Assembly: GCA_050084985.1 (NCBI GenBank)
Contig: JBITNC010000002.1
Coordinates: 16,182,001 to 16,246,000, forward strand
From: Nageia nagi
Lineage: Eukaryota; Pinophyta
Length of the DNA: 64,000 bases
Direction of reading: 5' to 3'
Shown here: positions 34,283-47,025 of the stretch, piece after piece
Position numbering within the stretch: the stretch's first letter is position 1
Layout: each line of letters starts with the position of its first letter
Made by a program: the position numbers and the translations under genes
The notes under the pieces: model-generated
Told to the model about the DNA's origin: nothing
What the model saw: only the letters and a program-made list of their open reading frames with translations
Database searches by the model: none

Positions 34283-34570
34283 GTACAATGAGTTTCTCAC
34301 GCAGAGCAAACTCACCACGGAGGTATAGAATGTACAACAAGTTCCTCACGTAGAGTGAACTTACCACAGAGGTATATTAATTATATGCTCAAAATTTGTA
34401 CAAGTTTCTCATGCAGAGCAAACTTACCATGGAGGTATAAATGTACAACAAGTTTGTCACGCAGAGCAAACTTACCACTGAGATATAAAATAATCAACAC
34501 TCTATAACAACAATTGTACAACAAGTTTATCACGTAGAGCAAACTTACCACGGAGGTATAGAATGTACAA
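34283..34570. repeat. Minisatellite in the 3' region of copia copy A
   Basis: Five degenerate copies of a 48-bp unit contain 'gtacaacaagtttctcacg' and 'agagcaaacttaccac' and end 'ggaggtata'. Two spacers of about 20 bp interrupt it. Single diverged copies of the same unit are visible in copy B near 31525-31720, so the array expanded inside copy A. Confidence 0.85.
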
Positions 34571-34615
34571 TCAAACAGGCCTCTTAGAGGTGAAGTTGTC
34601 ATCACTAACAAAAGT

Positions 34616-36121
34616 TTAAACTTCACTCCCCCTTGAGGGCAACTTCACCAACCCGAGAGAATCCCTAAGCTTGCAGAACTGAGCTTCAGGAAGGGGCTTA
34701 GTGAATAAATCAGCGAAGTTTTCAGTAGATGGACAATACTGCAAGTGTATGATGTCATCTAGAACCTTCTCCCTGATAAAATGGGCTTGGATTTCCACAT
34801 GTTTGGTTCTCTGATGGAACACAGGATTCTTAGCCAAAGAGATAGCCGATTGATTGTCTAACGAAATAAGAGATGGGCCATTTTACTTATACCTAATTTT
34901 GTTCAAAAGATGCCTCAGCCAAATAGCATCATGGGTAGCAACAGACATGGCTCGATATTCAGCTTTGGTGGTAGAAAGAGTCACAGTAGGTTGCTTCTTG
35001 GAAGCCCAAGAGATAGCACCTGAACCAATGCTAAACACATATGTAGAGGTTGATTTTTTGTCATCTCTATCTCTCCCATAATCAGAATCTGAGAACCCTG
35101 AGAGAACAATCGAGGGCACTTTGGAATACTTAAAAGCAAGATCCTTTGTCCCTGTGACATACCTCAAGATTTGCTTAACAACATTGAGGTGTTCAACATA
35201 TGGTTTTTGCATGAATCGTGCCATTAGATTCACTGCAAAGGTAATATCAAGACGAGAGATAGTCATATACAGAAGACTACCAATCAATTGCCTATAAGCT
35301 GTAGCATCAACCAACTGAGAATCTGAGCTAAGTGATACAATGATTCCAGGAGAAATAGGTATTGCAGTATATTTACACTCCTCCATTCCAAACTTTTGCA
35401 AGATGTCTGATATATACTTAGATTGACTAAGATAAGTACAATCTTTGTGTTGGTATACTTGCATCCCAAGATAGTAATGCAATAGACCTAGATCAGTCAT
35501 TTCAAATGTTTCCTTCAGTTTGGATATGCACTCTTGGATGATTTCAATATTATTGTTAGTTATGAGAAGATCATCCACATAAAGGAGAATTAAGACCACG
35601 TCTTTTCCTTGATTGAGTACATAGAGATCTGAATCTGAGAAGCACTTGGAAAAACCAATATCTACAAAGAATCCTAAAATTTTCTTGTACCATGCTCTAG
35701 GTGCTTGCTTAATTCCATACAAAGACTTCTTTAGCTTACACACAAGAGACTCTTTTCCTTCTGGAATAAATCCTTCTGGTTGATTCATGTAGATTTCAAC
35801 ATCCAAGTCACCATTGAGAAATGCACTCTTGACATCAAGTTGAAAAGCTTTCCATCCTTGAGCTACAGAAAGAGCAAGGATTATTCTGACAGTAGGCATC
35901 TTGGCCACAGGAGCAAAGGTTTCCTCATAATCAATACCATATTTTTGAGCGAATCCTTTGGCCACTAGCCTTACTTTGTACTTTTCAATTTTTCCATCAG
36001 AATTATACTTGACCTTGTATATCCATTTATTGCTAATCACTTTTTTCTCATTGAGATAAGGAACCAAATCCCAAGTTTCATTTTTCATGAGTGCCTCATA
36101 CTCAACTTTCATAGCTTCCAT
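34616..36121 (-). pseudogene. Copia copy A reverse transcriptase and RNase H, one in-frame stop
   Basis: The frame from 36121 reads through RT: NKWIYKVKYNSDGKIEKYK, FQLDVKSAFLNGDL, LVCKLKKSLYGIKQAPRAWY, and the catalytic LILLYVDDLLI around 35575. It continues into RNase H: GFSDSDYGRD, then SWASKKQPTVTLSTTKAEY. One TAA at about 34880 interrupts the RNase H part; the same frame then continues through HQRTKHVEIQAHFIREKV and ADLFTKPLPEAQF to a stop at 34616. Without the stop this would be a full-length copia RT-RNase H. Confidence 0.9.
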
Positions 36122-37316
36122 CCAACACTCTTGCTTGGAAGCTTCTTTGAAGGTTGATGGCTCATGCGTATTATCAATTTTGGCAAATAGAGTTATTCAA
36201 GGTCATACTCCTTGTAATTCTCTATGCTGGAGAATTTTGCTCTTGTGGTGACTTCTCTACATGATCATCCAACCAGTTAGGTGCAGGCGAAGAATCATCT
36301 GAATTAGACACCTCAGCATGAGAGGTCATATCCTCAGATAGTTCATTGAACTTGACATCCCTAGAAATAAAGACTATTTTATGGGATGAGGAGTAGAGCC
36401 TGTAACCTCTATGCTGATTATCATACCCCATAAAGATACATTTTTCTGATCATTTGTCCAACTTCTTTCTTTTCTCTAAGGTAATGAAGGTAAATGCATC
36501 ACAACCGAAGACCCTGAAGTGTGAGAGGTTAGGTTTCTTTCCTATCCATGCTTCATACGGAGTTTTACCTTCAACTGCTTTAGTAGGACACATATTTAGA
36601 GTGTGAATAGCAGTGTGAACAACTTCTCCCCATAAGAAACTAGGAAGGTTACCCAACATGCATCTTGCCATTTCCATAATGGTTCAATTCTTCCTTTCAG
36701 CAACTCCATTTTGCTGAGGGGTGTAAGGGATTGTGAATTACCGCTTGATCCCATGTTTAACACAATAGTCATTAAACTCATTGCTATTATACTCACCCCC
36801 ATTATCAGATCTTAGCATCTTGATCTTAAAATCAATTTGATTTTCAATAAGTGCTTTGAAGTCTTTAAACCTGTCAAAAGTTTGATCCTTGTGCTCAAGT
36901 AGATAACCAAATGTCATCCTACTGAAGTCATCAAAGAAGGTCAGAACATAAGAAGCTCCCCCTAGAGACTTAGTCTAAAATGGACCCATCAAATCTGAAT
37001 GCACAAGCTGAAGAGGACAAGTAGCCCGAGTTGCCTTATCTTTTTCAAACTTTTGCCTATTCATCTTTCCTATAATGCATCTTTCACAGAGACCAATTGT
37101 GGGTGAAATATTAGGTAAACCTTCCATAAGTTCTTGAGTTTTCATATCTTGAATACTCTTGTGGTTAAGGTGCCCTAATCATTGATGCCAAAGATTACCC
37201 TTTGAACAAACATTTGTAGCAAGACAAATCTTTGAAGGTACTTGATCCACAATATAAAGGTCATCCTTTACTGATCCTTTCATCAAGGTGGCAAGTCCTT
37301 TCTTAACACACCAGGA
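36122..37316 (-). pseudogene. Copia copy A integrase, several stops and a frame shift
   Basis: Minus-strand segments give the GAG-pre-integrase region (LGHLNHKSIQDMKT), the zinc-binding region around CERCIIGKM, and the DDE core pieces HSDLMGPF, RSDNGGEY and NGVAERKN, followed by MARCMLGNLPSFLWGE and KPNLSHFRVFGCDAF. At least five in-frame stops are present, and a small deletion near 36190 shifts the frame before the RT. The catalytic D, D and E residues are still readable. Confidence 0.88.
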
Positions 37317-38531
37317 TTATGAGGTAAACTCAAATGAGCATCCTTTCCTTGTAATATGAATTACGGAGATGAGATTCATCCTTAGTTTAGGCACATAAAA
37401 GACATTATCAAGAGTCTTTCCATGAATCTTCACACTCCCTATTCCTTGAACATCAAGGACTGTATTATCACCTATCACAACTGCATCATTTTTGTACTTA
37501 TGAAAGTTTTCAAACTTATCCTTTTCATAACACATGTGATTAGTGCATCTTGAATCAACAATCCAATCATTTGAAATAGTTTGAGTCATTGAGTAGTAGG
37601 CAACAGTAGCAGTATGCTTATTCTTCTTTCTATTATTGAAATTTCTCACATTTGCATTTCCTTTGCCTTTTTGAGCAAATTTCTTTTTGCAACAATCATA
37701 CTCTTTGTGCCCAAAGATGCCACAAAAGTTACAATTTCCATCAAACTTTTCCTGAGGTGTTGGATTGCTTGATCCAACTTTGTCATTATTTTGCCTGTAG
37801 TTGCCATGATTGTTGCCCTTTTTCTCATACTTCCTGAAGGTAGATGAGGACTTGTTATCTTTGAATTTATAATATATGAACTTTTTCTTGAAAGGAGTTT
37901 TGGTTGCTCCTAGAGCAATGCTATTGTCCTTTGGAGAAAGGTTCAACATTTTCTTGTTCAAAGTTTTCTCATGCTTCAGAAGGAGTCTAGAAAGGTTATC
38001 AAGTGAGATGACATCTTCTTCATCATCGAGCCTTGTTTCCATAACCGTGACAAAGTTACTGAACTTTGTAGTAAGGCTTTGAAGAATGATGAAGACCATG
38101 AACTCATCATTGATCCAGTTGCACCCACAACCAACCAGTTGTGTCCTGAGGTCAATGATTTTGTTCAAGTAGATAGAGGCACTTTCATCTTCACTTTGTC
38201 GATATTGCAATAACTTTTGTAGAATGGTGAACCTCCTTGAAAACTTGGACCCAAGGTAAATTTTCTTTAGCCTATCCCAAGCTTCCTTTGCTGATGTTGA
38301 TGAAGAAATCATGAGAAGGATGTCATCTGAAACTGCAAGATAAATCATTGAAGTTGCTAACTCATTCTTTGAGTTGTATACTTCAAGAGCCTTCTTATCG
38401 GTAGGAGCAACCAAGTCTTCAGTAACTGTCTACCATAGCTTCCTTACTTGTAACTCAGCTTTCATATGAGGTTCCCATATTCCAAAGTTGGAACCGTCGA
38501 GTATATGCTTGGGAACGAAGGTTTCAACCAT
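37317..38531 (-). pseudogene. Copia copy A gag and protease
   Basis: The frame starts at ATG 38531 (MVETFVPKHILDGSNF) and meets a TAG about 30 codons in. From 38414 it is open for 365 residues. It has the UBN2-type gag core (AKEAWDRLKKIYLG, SKFSRRFTILQKLLQYRQSE), a CCHC knuckle CNFCGIFGHKEYDC near 37690-37735, and the protease start DWIVDSRCTNHMC near 37536-37570. In copia proteases the active site reads D-S-G; here it is D-S-R, so the protease is expected to be dead even without the stop. Confidence 0.9.
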
Positions 38532-41231
38532 TGCTACAAAAAAGAGTAAATATGCAATAAGAATGCAAACTTTTACAATTTTCCATCTATACATATAAAA
38601 CATCTAATAAGTAAACATGTCCCACATGTGCAAACTTATTAACCACGATCCATAGAAGGATAAAGTTGGGGTTGTTTTCTTGAATAGAATTAGGCCTTTA
38701 CCTGGATGCCCGCAAGGTGGAGCCCAAGTACTACCAATCCTCAACCAGTTCACCTTGGTCAGTAATATACTCTCACTAGGAGAAGTACTAACTATTTTTC
38801 AAGGATCCGATGTATCTTGGACCGGCCATTTTAATTATCTTGATTAAGGTTTTCAGTTTTCCTCCTAGGTTATCAGGATAATCCTTGAATGGATGTGCGG
38901 ACATGTGGTATCACTACACACATGCCTATCCACCTAATAGAGTTATGTCCAATCCAACAGAGGTCTTAGGGGCAATTAAGATGAACTTACCACCACTTGG
39001 GTCTTCGGACTAAAAAGGCTCCAGTCTGCCCTGTCCTCACCTCGTGGCTCCCCAAATAAGTCATGTTGTGGAAAAATACATGCGGATGTATTCATTTTAG
39101 GGGTTACTTTCGATATTTTGTGTATTTGCAAGTATAAAGAAAATGTGCAAAAAATATAAAGTAAAGTGAAAATACTCCATCCACATGAACTTGAAACCTT
39201 AAGAGTCCAAAATCGAGTCCAATGGGTTAAAGTGAAAATACTCCATCCACACGAACTTGAAACCTTAAGAGTCCAAAACTGAGTCCAATGGGTTTTGTAC
39301 TAACCCCTAAAGGACTTTTACATTTTTCATATTTTTGCTCAAGTTCAAAAATAATGAATTTTACAAAGGCTAAGTCCTACTTAGCATTAATCCATAACTT
39401 AAACATGTATTATTCCATGACTTAAAATTAAGTAATAAACATGCATCATGCATTATTTAACTTAAAATTTTAAGTACTAAGCATGCTCTATTCCTAACAA
39501 GGTTAAGAGGCATGCATTTTAAACTTAGCATGCAAGATCCATAAAGATTTAAGTAAAAAATTATAAAAATCCCCCCGTTTTTACTTAAAGTGCTAAAACT
39601 TGGATGCTAAAAAATTGTGTTTAAGTATGGTTCCTCCTCGTGTTTTTCAAGTAATGTGTGATCCCTAAAAACTTAGATGCTATAATTGGGCTTTGAAATA
39701 AAGTAAATAGGGCCTTTGTTTACTTAAAAAAGACTTAGGGAAAAAAAATTTTAAATATTTAATTTTGACCAAGGCAAAAAAAAATCAAATCCCTGCATTA
39801 AGGCTCAATAACTATTGTTGAAAAAAAATAGGGAAAGTGGCCAAGGTAAGCTGCGTGGAGGTTGAGAGGCTAGATAGAGGTGGCAGGAGCCAAATTCGAC
39901 GAGGAGGAGGCCACGTAGGGTGGTGGAGGTCGCGTGAAGCGCATGGGGTGGCTATTGACCAACCCAGTCGCGAAGAGGTAAGAGAAAGAGGAGGAAGGGG
40001 TGCGTGTATAAGCCTGCGATCAGTGTAATCCATAGGAGGAGGCTGCGGGGGAGGTGTTCAGTTCTAAAAAACACGTGAAGAGAATTGGCTTACAAGGTGC
40101 ATCCGAAGCAGAACAGAAGGGAATTATGCATGGTTTGTAAGATGTTTCTATTGGTGTTGCCAGCAATGGAAATGGAACCATTACGGATGAACTCTCCATA
40201 GCAGTAGATCCTTAACTTCGTAGAGCCTGCCACCGTTCAATGCTCTATTTTATGCATATCCGATGATCATCGCAATGAACGAGTCGGCATCGAGAGGAGG
40301 CAAAAAATAATTTACAGGTCCTTTTAGCGTATCCAATTTATGCATATCCTACGAGCACTTACAATCCATGCAACTCTATCTGCAGCATGCATCGTTGTAA
40401 ATAATTCGCTACCATGGTGGGCATATCCTGAAACGTAGCCATCTGATGCATATCTTGCGATGAGGAGAGGTCAGAAGATTGCTGTTCGGGGAGGTATTTT
40501 AAACAATTCATAGGTCCTTGTATCCGTTTGGTGTAGAGCCTACAATCGAGACTACGTTGTGCAGATTCGATGATCATTGCAGGCCATGGAACGGGGCCTG
40601 CATTGTGTGTGTGGAGGTGGAGGCAGGCGGGAGGAGCCACCACCACTCTGGAGGTGGTCGTGCGCATCTATCTTCGATTTATTTGACCCCCCTAAATATA
40701 ATAATTTTTATATGATTTTAATTAACCGTGACCCCCAAATATTTTATAATATATATTTTTTTGATTATATTTTAAACAAATTTAAAAAATATATATATAT
40801 ATATATTTGATTAGATTTTAAACAAATTTAAAATAAAATATATATATATATATATTATGGTGCCTTTTTGTAGTAGACCAAAAAACAATTATCCTCCTCT
40901 CAAATTTTTTTGTAAATGTTCATGCCTCACTAAAAATACCATTAACATAAAAAATGGTAGTATATGTAGGAGAAATTTCACAATAATATATTACTATTTT
41001 TTAAGCAAATAGTAATAACATAATACTACTAACATAAAAAAATGTTAGTATATATTGCAATTTTTATCATATATTGGTATTTAAGCAAATGTTGTGACAA
41101 ATTGAACCAACACATACATTTAATTCCAATATAATATGTAAAAAAAAATTTGTATACTAACCCTTCTTAAAAGAATTATAGCAATTTAAAATTGCAAGTA
41201 ACATAGAGGATTAGTAAAAAAAATTGCAACT
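38532..41231 (-). other. Leader of copia copy A with a GC-rich insert
   Basis: The part next to gag (38640-39060) aligns well with 45351-45790 in front of the gag of copy C, so it is a conserved untranslated leader. From about 39837 to 40680 it contains a markedly GC-rich block, followed by TA dinucleotide runs near 40785-40855 and AT-rich sequence. No protein is recognised. A 60-bp segment starting 'gtgaaaatactccatccac' is duplicated near 39167 and 39231. Confidence 0.65.
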
Positions 41232-41589
41232 TGTTAATCATAATTTAAAAGGACTAGGTTAGTTGGTAGGTTAAAGTTAGGTGATACATTTATTGTAACC
41301 TTAACCTTACCCTTGGGTTAAAGGGAGGTTAGGGAGGTGATCTCAAGCTATAAATGGAGGGCCTCTCCTCTTGTAACATAACTAAGTTTTTGGAGTAAGA
41401 TTACTCTACTAGTTGTGTAGGAGAGGAAGAGAATAGTTGTAAGAGGGGCATACTTGAGAATTGAGATACTAGTTGTGGATGTACTCCCAAGGAGGGAGGA
41501 ACCACATTACACTTGTGTTATCTTGTGTATGATTGAGTTTCCTAGTCTTGGTCCTTGAGGATTTGTTTAGATCTAGTCTAAATCCTTCA
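41232..41589 (+). mobile_element. Solo LTR of the copia family, opposite in orientation to copies A and C
   Basis: It starts TGTTAATCATAATTTAAAAG and shares 'ggttagttggtaggttaaag' with the U3 of copy A. It has a TATA box (ctataaatgg, about 41348-41357) followed by 'gagggcctctcctc', and ends AAATCCTTCA at 41589. CAACT occurs just before it (41227-41231) and 4 nt after its expected end (41594-41598), so a target duplication is possible but not clean. It lies at the junction between the leader of copy A and truncated copy C. Confidence 0.7.
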
Positions 41590-42605
41590 GAAGCAACTTC
41601 CTTAAGTAGTTCATTGAAATTTACATTCCTCAAGACAAGCACTGCTTTATAGGATGGAGAGTAGAACTTGTAACCTCTATGCTCATTGTCACAACCCATA
41701 TGCAATGTTCATATCTTTTATCTAGTTTCTTTCTTTTCTCAGAGGTAATGAAGGTATAGGCATCACAACCAAAAATCCTAAAGTGAGCGATGTTGGGTTT
41801 TTTCCTGTCCATACCTCATATGAGGTTTTACCTTCAACTGCTTTCATAGGACACCTATTTAGGGTGCAAATTGTAGTGTTTATAACTTCACTCCATAAGA
41901 AATTGGGGAGATAACCCAACATGCATCTTGCCATTTCCATAATGGTTTTGTTCTTTCTTTTAACAACACCATTTTGCTAAGGGTGTAAGGGATCATAAAC
42001 TGCCTTTTAATCCCATATTTGGAATAATAGTCATTAAATTCATTATTGTTATATGCACCCACATTATTTGATCGTAACATCTTAATTTTAAAATTAGTTT
42101 GATTTTCAACTAGGGATTTGAAGTCTTTGAACCTGTCAAAGGTTTGATCCTTGTGCTTGAGCAGATAACCAAATGTCATCCTACTAAAGTCATCAATGAA
42201 AAGCAAGATATAAGATTCTCCCCTTAGAGACTTAGTCTGAAATGGACCCATAAAATTTGAATGCATAAGTTGAAGAGGTTGTGTTGTCCTTGTTGCCTTA
42301 TCTTTTTCAATTTTTTGCCTATTTATTTTACCTAGGATGCACTTTTCACATAGACCAATTGTGGATGATATATTAGGTAAACCTTCCACAAGTTTTTGGT
42401 TTTTTTATATATTGAATGCTCTTATGGTTAAGGTGACCTAATTAATGATGCCAAAGATTTCCCTTAAAGAAAATATTCATAGCAAGGCATATCTTTATTG
42501 AAACTTGATCCACTATGTATAGATCATCCTTCATTGATCCTTTCACCAAGGTTGCAAGTCCTTTCTTAATGCACTAGGAATGTGAGTTAAATTCAAATGA
42601 GTAAT
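41590..42605 (-). pseudogene. Copia copy C integrase fragment
   Basis: The minus strand encodes the copia integrase core with stops: MEGLPNISSTIGLCEKCIL, MHSNFMGPFQTKSL, LRSNNVGAYNNNEF, MARCMLGYLPNFLW and AHFRIFGCDAYTFI. The first two acidic positions of the DDE triad are changed to N (HSN, RSN), so it is inactive. It is cut off at 41590 by the solo LTR, and no RT of this copy is present. Confidence 0.85.
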
Positions 42606-43999
42606 TGATCCGTAAACCCTACTTTAGAATTTAATTTGGATTTTCGCACTTTTTTCATTTTAGTGCTTGTAAAAATAAAAATGCACACCAAATCAAAAAC
42701 ACACAAAATGATGTACAAACATAGTTACCTTGGTTCGATCGATGTATTCTACATCCATCAAATAGCAATCCATTATTGTAGATTCCATTTTATAATATCA
42801 CTTGTATGATCCTTCTTGATTCACTCTTTTATTTATTGAAATTGAATCACATGATCACTGTAGGCTCTCCACTAAATCCCTTTCTCGAAGATGACTCTCT
42901 TTTTAATGAAAGTCCTTGAGCATAGTTCCACGCTCTTATCCTAGGATGACATATTTAGAACTACTCTTTGTCTTTTTTCTTTCCATTATCATGGCAATTA
43001 TGTTGTTCACTTATTTCTCCATGGTAATAATCTTATCCATGTTCTTTTTCTTCTTCTATGCAAGCTCGAAATGCACCTCCTATATTACTCTCATGGTTTT
43101 ATTATTTTCCATGGAGTTTAAATTAAAATGGATTATTCTACATTATTTTCAAACCTACACCAATTCACTCCCCTTGGAAGGAAATCCACACCAAAGGACT
43201 TAACATTTTTTCACACTCCATGTTCCCTTTTATAACATTAAGGGATTACAAATTTGGAGTTTATGGTTACATGGTGATAAGATAATATTTGTTATTTTTC
43301 CTCCTTCATAATATGATCTCTCATCCTCACAACAATAATCTCCCTAATTTTTATTCTTGTATCATTTTTTTGGCCTCATATGGTTATATTCTCCTATCTT
43401 TTTGGATCTTGCAAAACTATCAAAACAGCTTCTGGTGCCATTTTAGCATGACCACAACTTCATGACCATAATTCTAAATGTCACTAAATTTCATCCAAGT
43501 GTCCTTATACATAGTATATTAACTTTTTCAAATTTCATGTTGTAAATCCTTATTGGTAGCTCTTAGCATCATCATCAAGTTGGCCTCCAACATAGATTTG
43601 CACCTGGCAACTATCAAAACTGACTGTCATGAATGCAGAATGATAATTTACCATTTTGTGAGCACCATAACTTTTAAGTATTTAATCCAAATGACTTAAA
43701 ATTTTAACCACATGTTTACCATAATACAAGATACCAATGATTTAAATTTCAATCTATGAATCAACCCAAGCTACTACTGATGAGTTCGTTAATAGAACCT
43801 TCTATGCATATTTTGTATTTTTTTATATTTAACTTCAAATTTTGAAAAGCCATAACTTACAAAACACAGCTCCATTTTATTTATAGTTTAAAGCATTATA
43901 ATCATGGTGGAGAGCTCTTTAATATGTAAGAGAATAATTAATAAAATTATAAAGTTGAAATCACCTTTTTTTTAAAACTCTAAAATCCATTTCGAATCA
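42606..43999 (-). mobile_element. Solo LTR (another LTR family) nested in copia copy C
   Basis: The surrounding copia sequence is continuous with copy A on both sides, so this 1394-bp block is an insertion. On the minus strand it begins TGATTCG and ends CGGATCA, giving TG and CA ends within a 7-bp imperfect inverted repeat. The flanks are GTAAT and ATAAT, a probable 5-bp target duplication with one change. No coding sequence lies within, which fits a solo LTR. Confidence 0.7.
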
Positions 44000-45170
44000 A
44001 TAATCTTTCCTTGCAACTTGAATTACAGAAAGAAGGTTCATCTTGAGTTTAGGAACATAAAACACGCTTTCAATAACCTTCCTATGAATCAACACACTCT
44101 TAATCCCTTGTACATCTAGGATTGAATTATCACTTATAATAGCTACATGTTTCTTATACTTAGCTTTTTCATAACACATGTGATTAGTGCACCCAGAGTC
44201 AACAATCTAATCATTCAAGAAATCACGAGACTTGGAATAGAAAGCACAAACAAGACCATTTTTCATATTCTTCTTCCCTTTGAAGTTCTTCATATTTTTA
44301 TTTATCTTATTCTTTTCTTCCTTTTTCTTTTTGTAGCAGTCAAATTCTTTGTGACCATAGTCACCACAAAAGTTATAATTATTGTTGAATTTGACCTTTG
44401 TATTTGGTTTGTTTATCTTGCCTTTTCCACCTCTTTGCTTGTAGTTTTCATTTTCCTTCTTTTAAAACTTCTTAGTAGTATTAGGAAATGACTTCTTTTG
44501 ATGCTTGAACTTCTTCTTGAAAGGAGGTTTGGTTACTCCAAGAGTAACATTATTTTCTTTTAGATAAGAGACCAACATATTTTTATTAAGAGTTTCTTTG
44601 TGCTTTAGAAGGAGCCTTGAAAGGGTCTTGAGAGAGAGAATAATTCTTCTTCATCATCAAGCCTAGTCTCAATAATTATCACTCAATACTCCTTCTTCAT
44701 CATCAAGACTTCTTCTTCATCATCAAGACCATAAACTCATCATTGATCCAATTACACCCATAACTAACAAGTTGGGTCTTAAGGTTAATGATCTTGTTTA
44801 AATAGATAACAACACTTTCATCTTCCCCTTGATGATATTGAAGAAACTTTTGTAGAATAGTGAATCTTCTCAAAAATTTGGATCCAAGGTAAACTTTCTT
44901 GAGCCTATCCCAAGCTTCTTTTACAAAGTTTGATAAGGATATCATAAGCAACACTTCGTCTAACACCACATAAAAAATCATCAAGGTTGCTAGCTCATTC
45001 TTGGAGTTGTAAATTTCAAGTACCTTCTCACTTATGGGAGTAACTTGGTTTTCAATCATTATTTACCATAGTTTCAATGCTTGGAGCTTTGCTTTCATCC
45101 TAGGTTCCCAAATGCTGTAGTTGGAATCATCTAGGATGTGCTTGGGTATAAATAAGTCTTCTAGTTGCTA
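44000..45170 (-). pseudogene. Copia copy C gag and protease fragment
   Basis: The minus strand encodes the same gag as copy A with many stops: the N-terminal LEDLFIPKHILDDSN near 45165, then VKEAWDRLKKVYLGSKF and RRFTILQKFLQYHQ (45059-44703), and the zinc-knuckle region near 44340-44390. The stretch after the protease (44179-43997) reads ESVFYVPKLKMNLLSV. It is heavily decayed. Confidence 0.85.
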
Positions 45171-47025
45171 CAATTAAACAATGTAAACATGTTGAAATTT
45201 TCAACCAAACTAATCAACCATGTTGAATTTAATCGATTATACATGTTGAATTTGAACAAAATACATGCTTAAATTAATTAATAAGAGCGAGATGTTTTCA
45301 ACCAAATCCCATATATCCAACATATTATCAAAAACATATTGTAAAGGGGGTAAAGTTGAGGCTTATTTTCTTATCTAAAATTAGGCCTTCACCTGAATGC
45401 TCGCAAGGTGGAGCCCAGGTCCTACCAATCCTAAACCAGTTTACCTTGGTTAGTAATATACTCTTATAAGGAGTACTAGTTATTTTCCAAGGTTATGACA
45501 TATGTTGGATTGATCATATTATTATCTTGATTAAGTTTTCAATTTTTCTCCTAGGTTATTAGGATAATCTTTGAATGGACAAGCGTACATGTGGTATCAC
45601 TACACACATGCCTATCCACCTATATGGAGTTATGTCTAGACCAACCAAGTATTTAGAGGTAATTAAGTAGTATGTACTTTTCACCACTTGGATTGATGAA
45701 CTAAAAGGCTCCACTATGTCTTGTACTCACTTCATGGCTCCTCAAACAAATGTTATTGAATAAAACATGTAGATGTGTCCATTTTAGGGAGAAGCACTTT
45801 TCAATATTTACGATTTTTATAAAAATATAAAGTAAAAGTGCATAAAGTAAATTGCTTAAAATGAAACATCATTCAATCATCATCCATAAGAATGAACCTA
45901 AGAGTCCAATGGGTTTTGTCACAACCTCTATAGGATCTCTTTACATAGGTTCATTATTTTTAAGTAACAACAAAAAGAAGATGAACAATACCCCTTTTTT
46001 ACTTAAAAATTACACTTAGTAAAATATTTCCTTATTTGCAATTTATCTTAAAAAATTGCTTAATACTAAGGATACAACATCATAGGCAAAATTATCTTAA
46101 GTGAACATTTATTCATCCACATGTGTTCACAATAATAGGCATTAATTATGCATTTATTAGAAAAGAAATCATTTAATCATAGGATGCATTCATTTTTCTA
46201 GTTTTCAAACCCTAGCTGGTGCCCAAAGGGCTATGTAGCCTAGCCTTCGCCTTGGGCTACATGGCCTAGCCCACACCCTAGGGGTGGTGTGACTTCTGTC
46301 GCCACCCTAGGGGTCACGTGGCTAGATGGCCCGCACCTTGGTGGGCTCTAAAACACATTAAAAATTAAATTTTTTTATTATACTATTTTATTTCAAAAAT
46401 ATATTCGTTATTTTTTAATTTTAAAATAATATAATATATTTTTAATTATATTATTTTAAAGATAAATAAACACTATATATATATATATATATGTATAAAC
46501 AAAACAATATAAACCCTTCATTTTATTTTAAAATAATAATATAATATTTTTGAATTATATTATTTTTATTTAAAGGATAAATACACCCTTCATAGCAATC
46601 TAATATTGTTTAGCAATGAAAAAAATTAGAAAATTCTCCATGCCATAAACTATGTTCATCAATTTATTTTTGCAAGCAATAAAGTTATAAGGCTTGCAAA
46701 AATTAAAAAAAATTGCAAATGCATTAAAATTTGCTCTAATATATTATTGCTTCACAACTAAAAAAACTCTTACTAACACAAAATTATTAGTATAACCCAA
46801 AAATAGCAATAATATATTATCTACTTTAAAATTTTTTTGCTAAAAGTGGACTAAATTAATCAAAGAAAAGTGTTAGAAATATAAGCAAAATTTGAAAAAA
46901 ATCAAGATGGTAGGAAGGAGATTATACTTTCAAACCTCTTTTACCTCACAAAAGGCAATGGAGAGTGGGGATTATTCTTCAAGTTGAAGATGAGGCCTCC
47001 AACTAAAGCTCTTAATATGCCTTGA
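45171..47025 (-). other. Leader of copia copy C with a GC-rich insert
   Basis: 45351-45790 aligns with the leader of copy A. A GC-rich block lies at 46205-46350 ('ccctaggggtggtgtgac'), next to AT-rich sequence with a TA run at 46470-46490. No protein is recognised. Confidence 0.65.

Larger units (their letters stand above)
33796..41231 (-). mobile_element. Ty1/copia retrotransposon copy A
   Basis: The order on the minus strand is a long leader (41231-38532), gag, protease, integrase, RT, RNase H (38531-34616), a non-coding 3' region with a minisatellite, a polypurine tract (33809-33796) and a truncated LTR start. The gag-PR-IN-RT order is that of Ty1/copia. It is the best preserved of the four copies but carries several stops and a frame shift, so it cannot be autonomous. 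The 5' LTR was not found in the expected orientation; the LTR at 41232-41589 points the other way. Confidence 0.85.

Noticed and set aside
34283-34570. Regular short repeats that could suggest a CRISPR-like array
   Set aside because: They are a degenerate minisatellite with near-adjacent units in a plant retrotransposon, with no unique spacers of even length.
43777-43800. CTGATGA followed by a possible GTTC/GAAC stem, resembling a second hammerhead
   Set aside because: The stem II candidate is followed by CTTC, not GAAA, and there is no stem I pairing.
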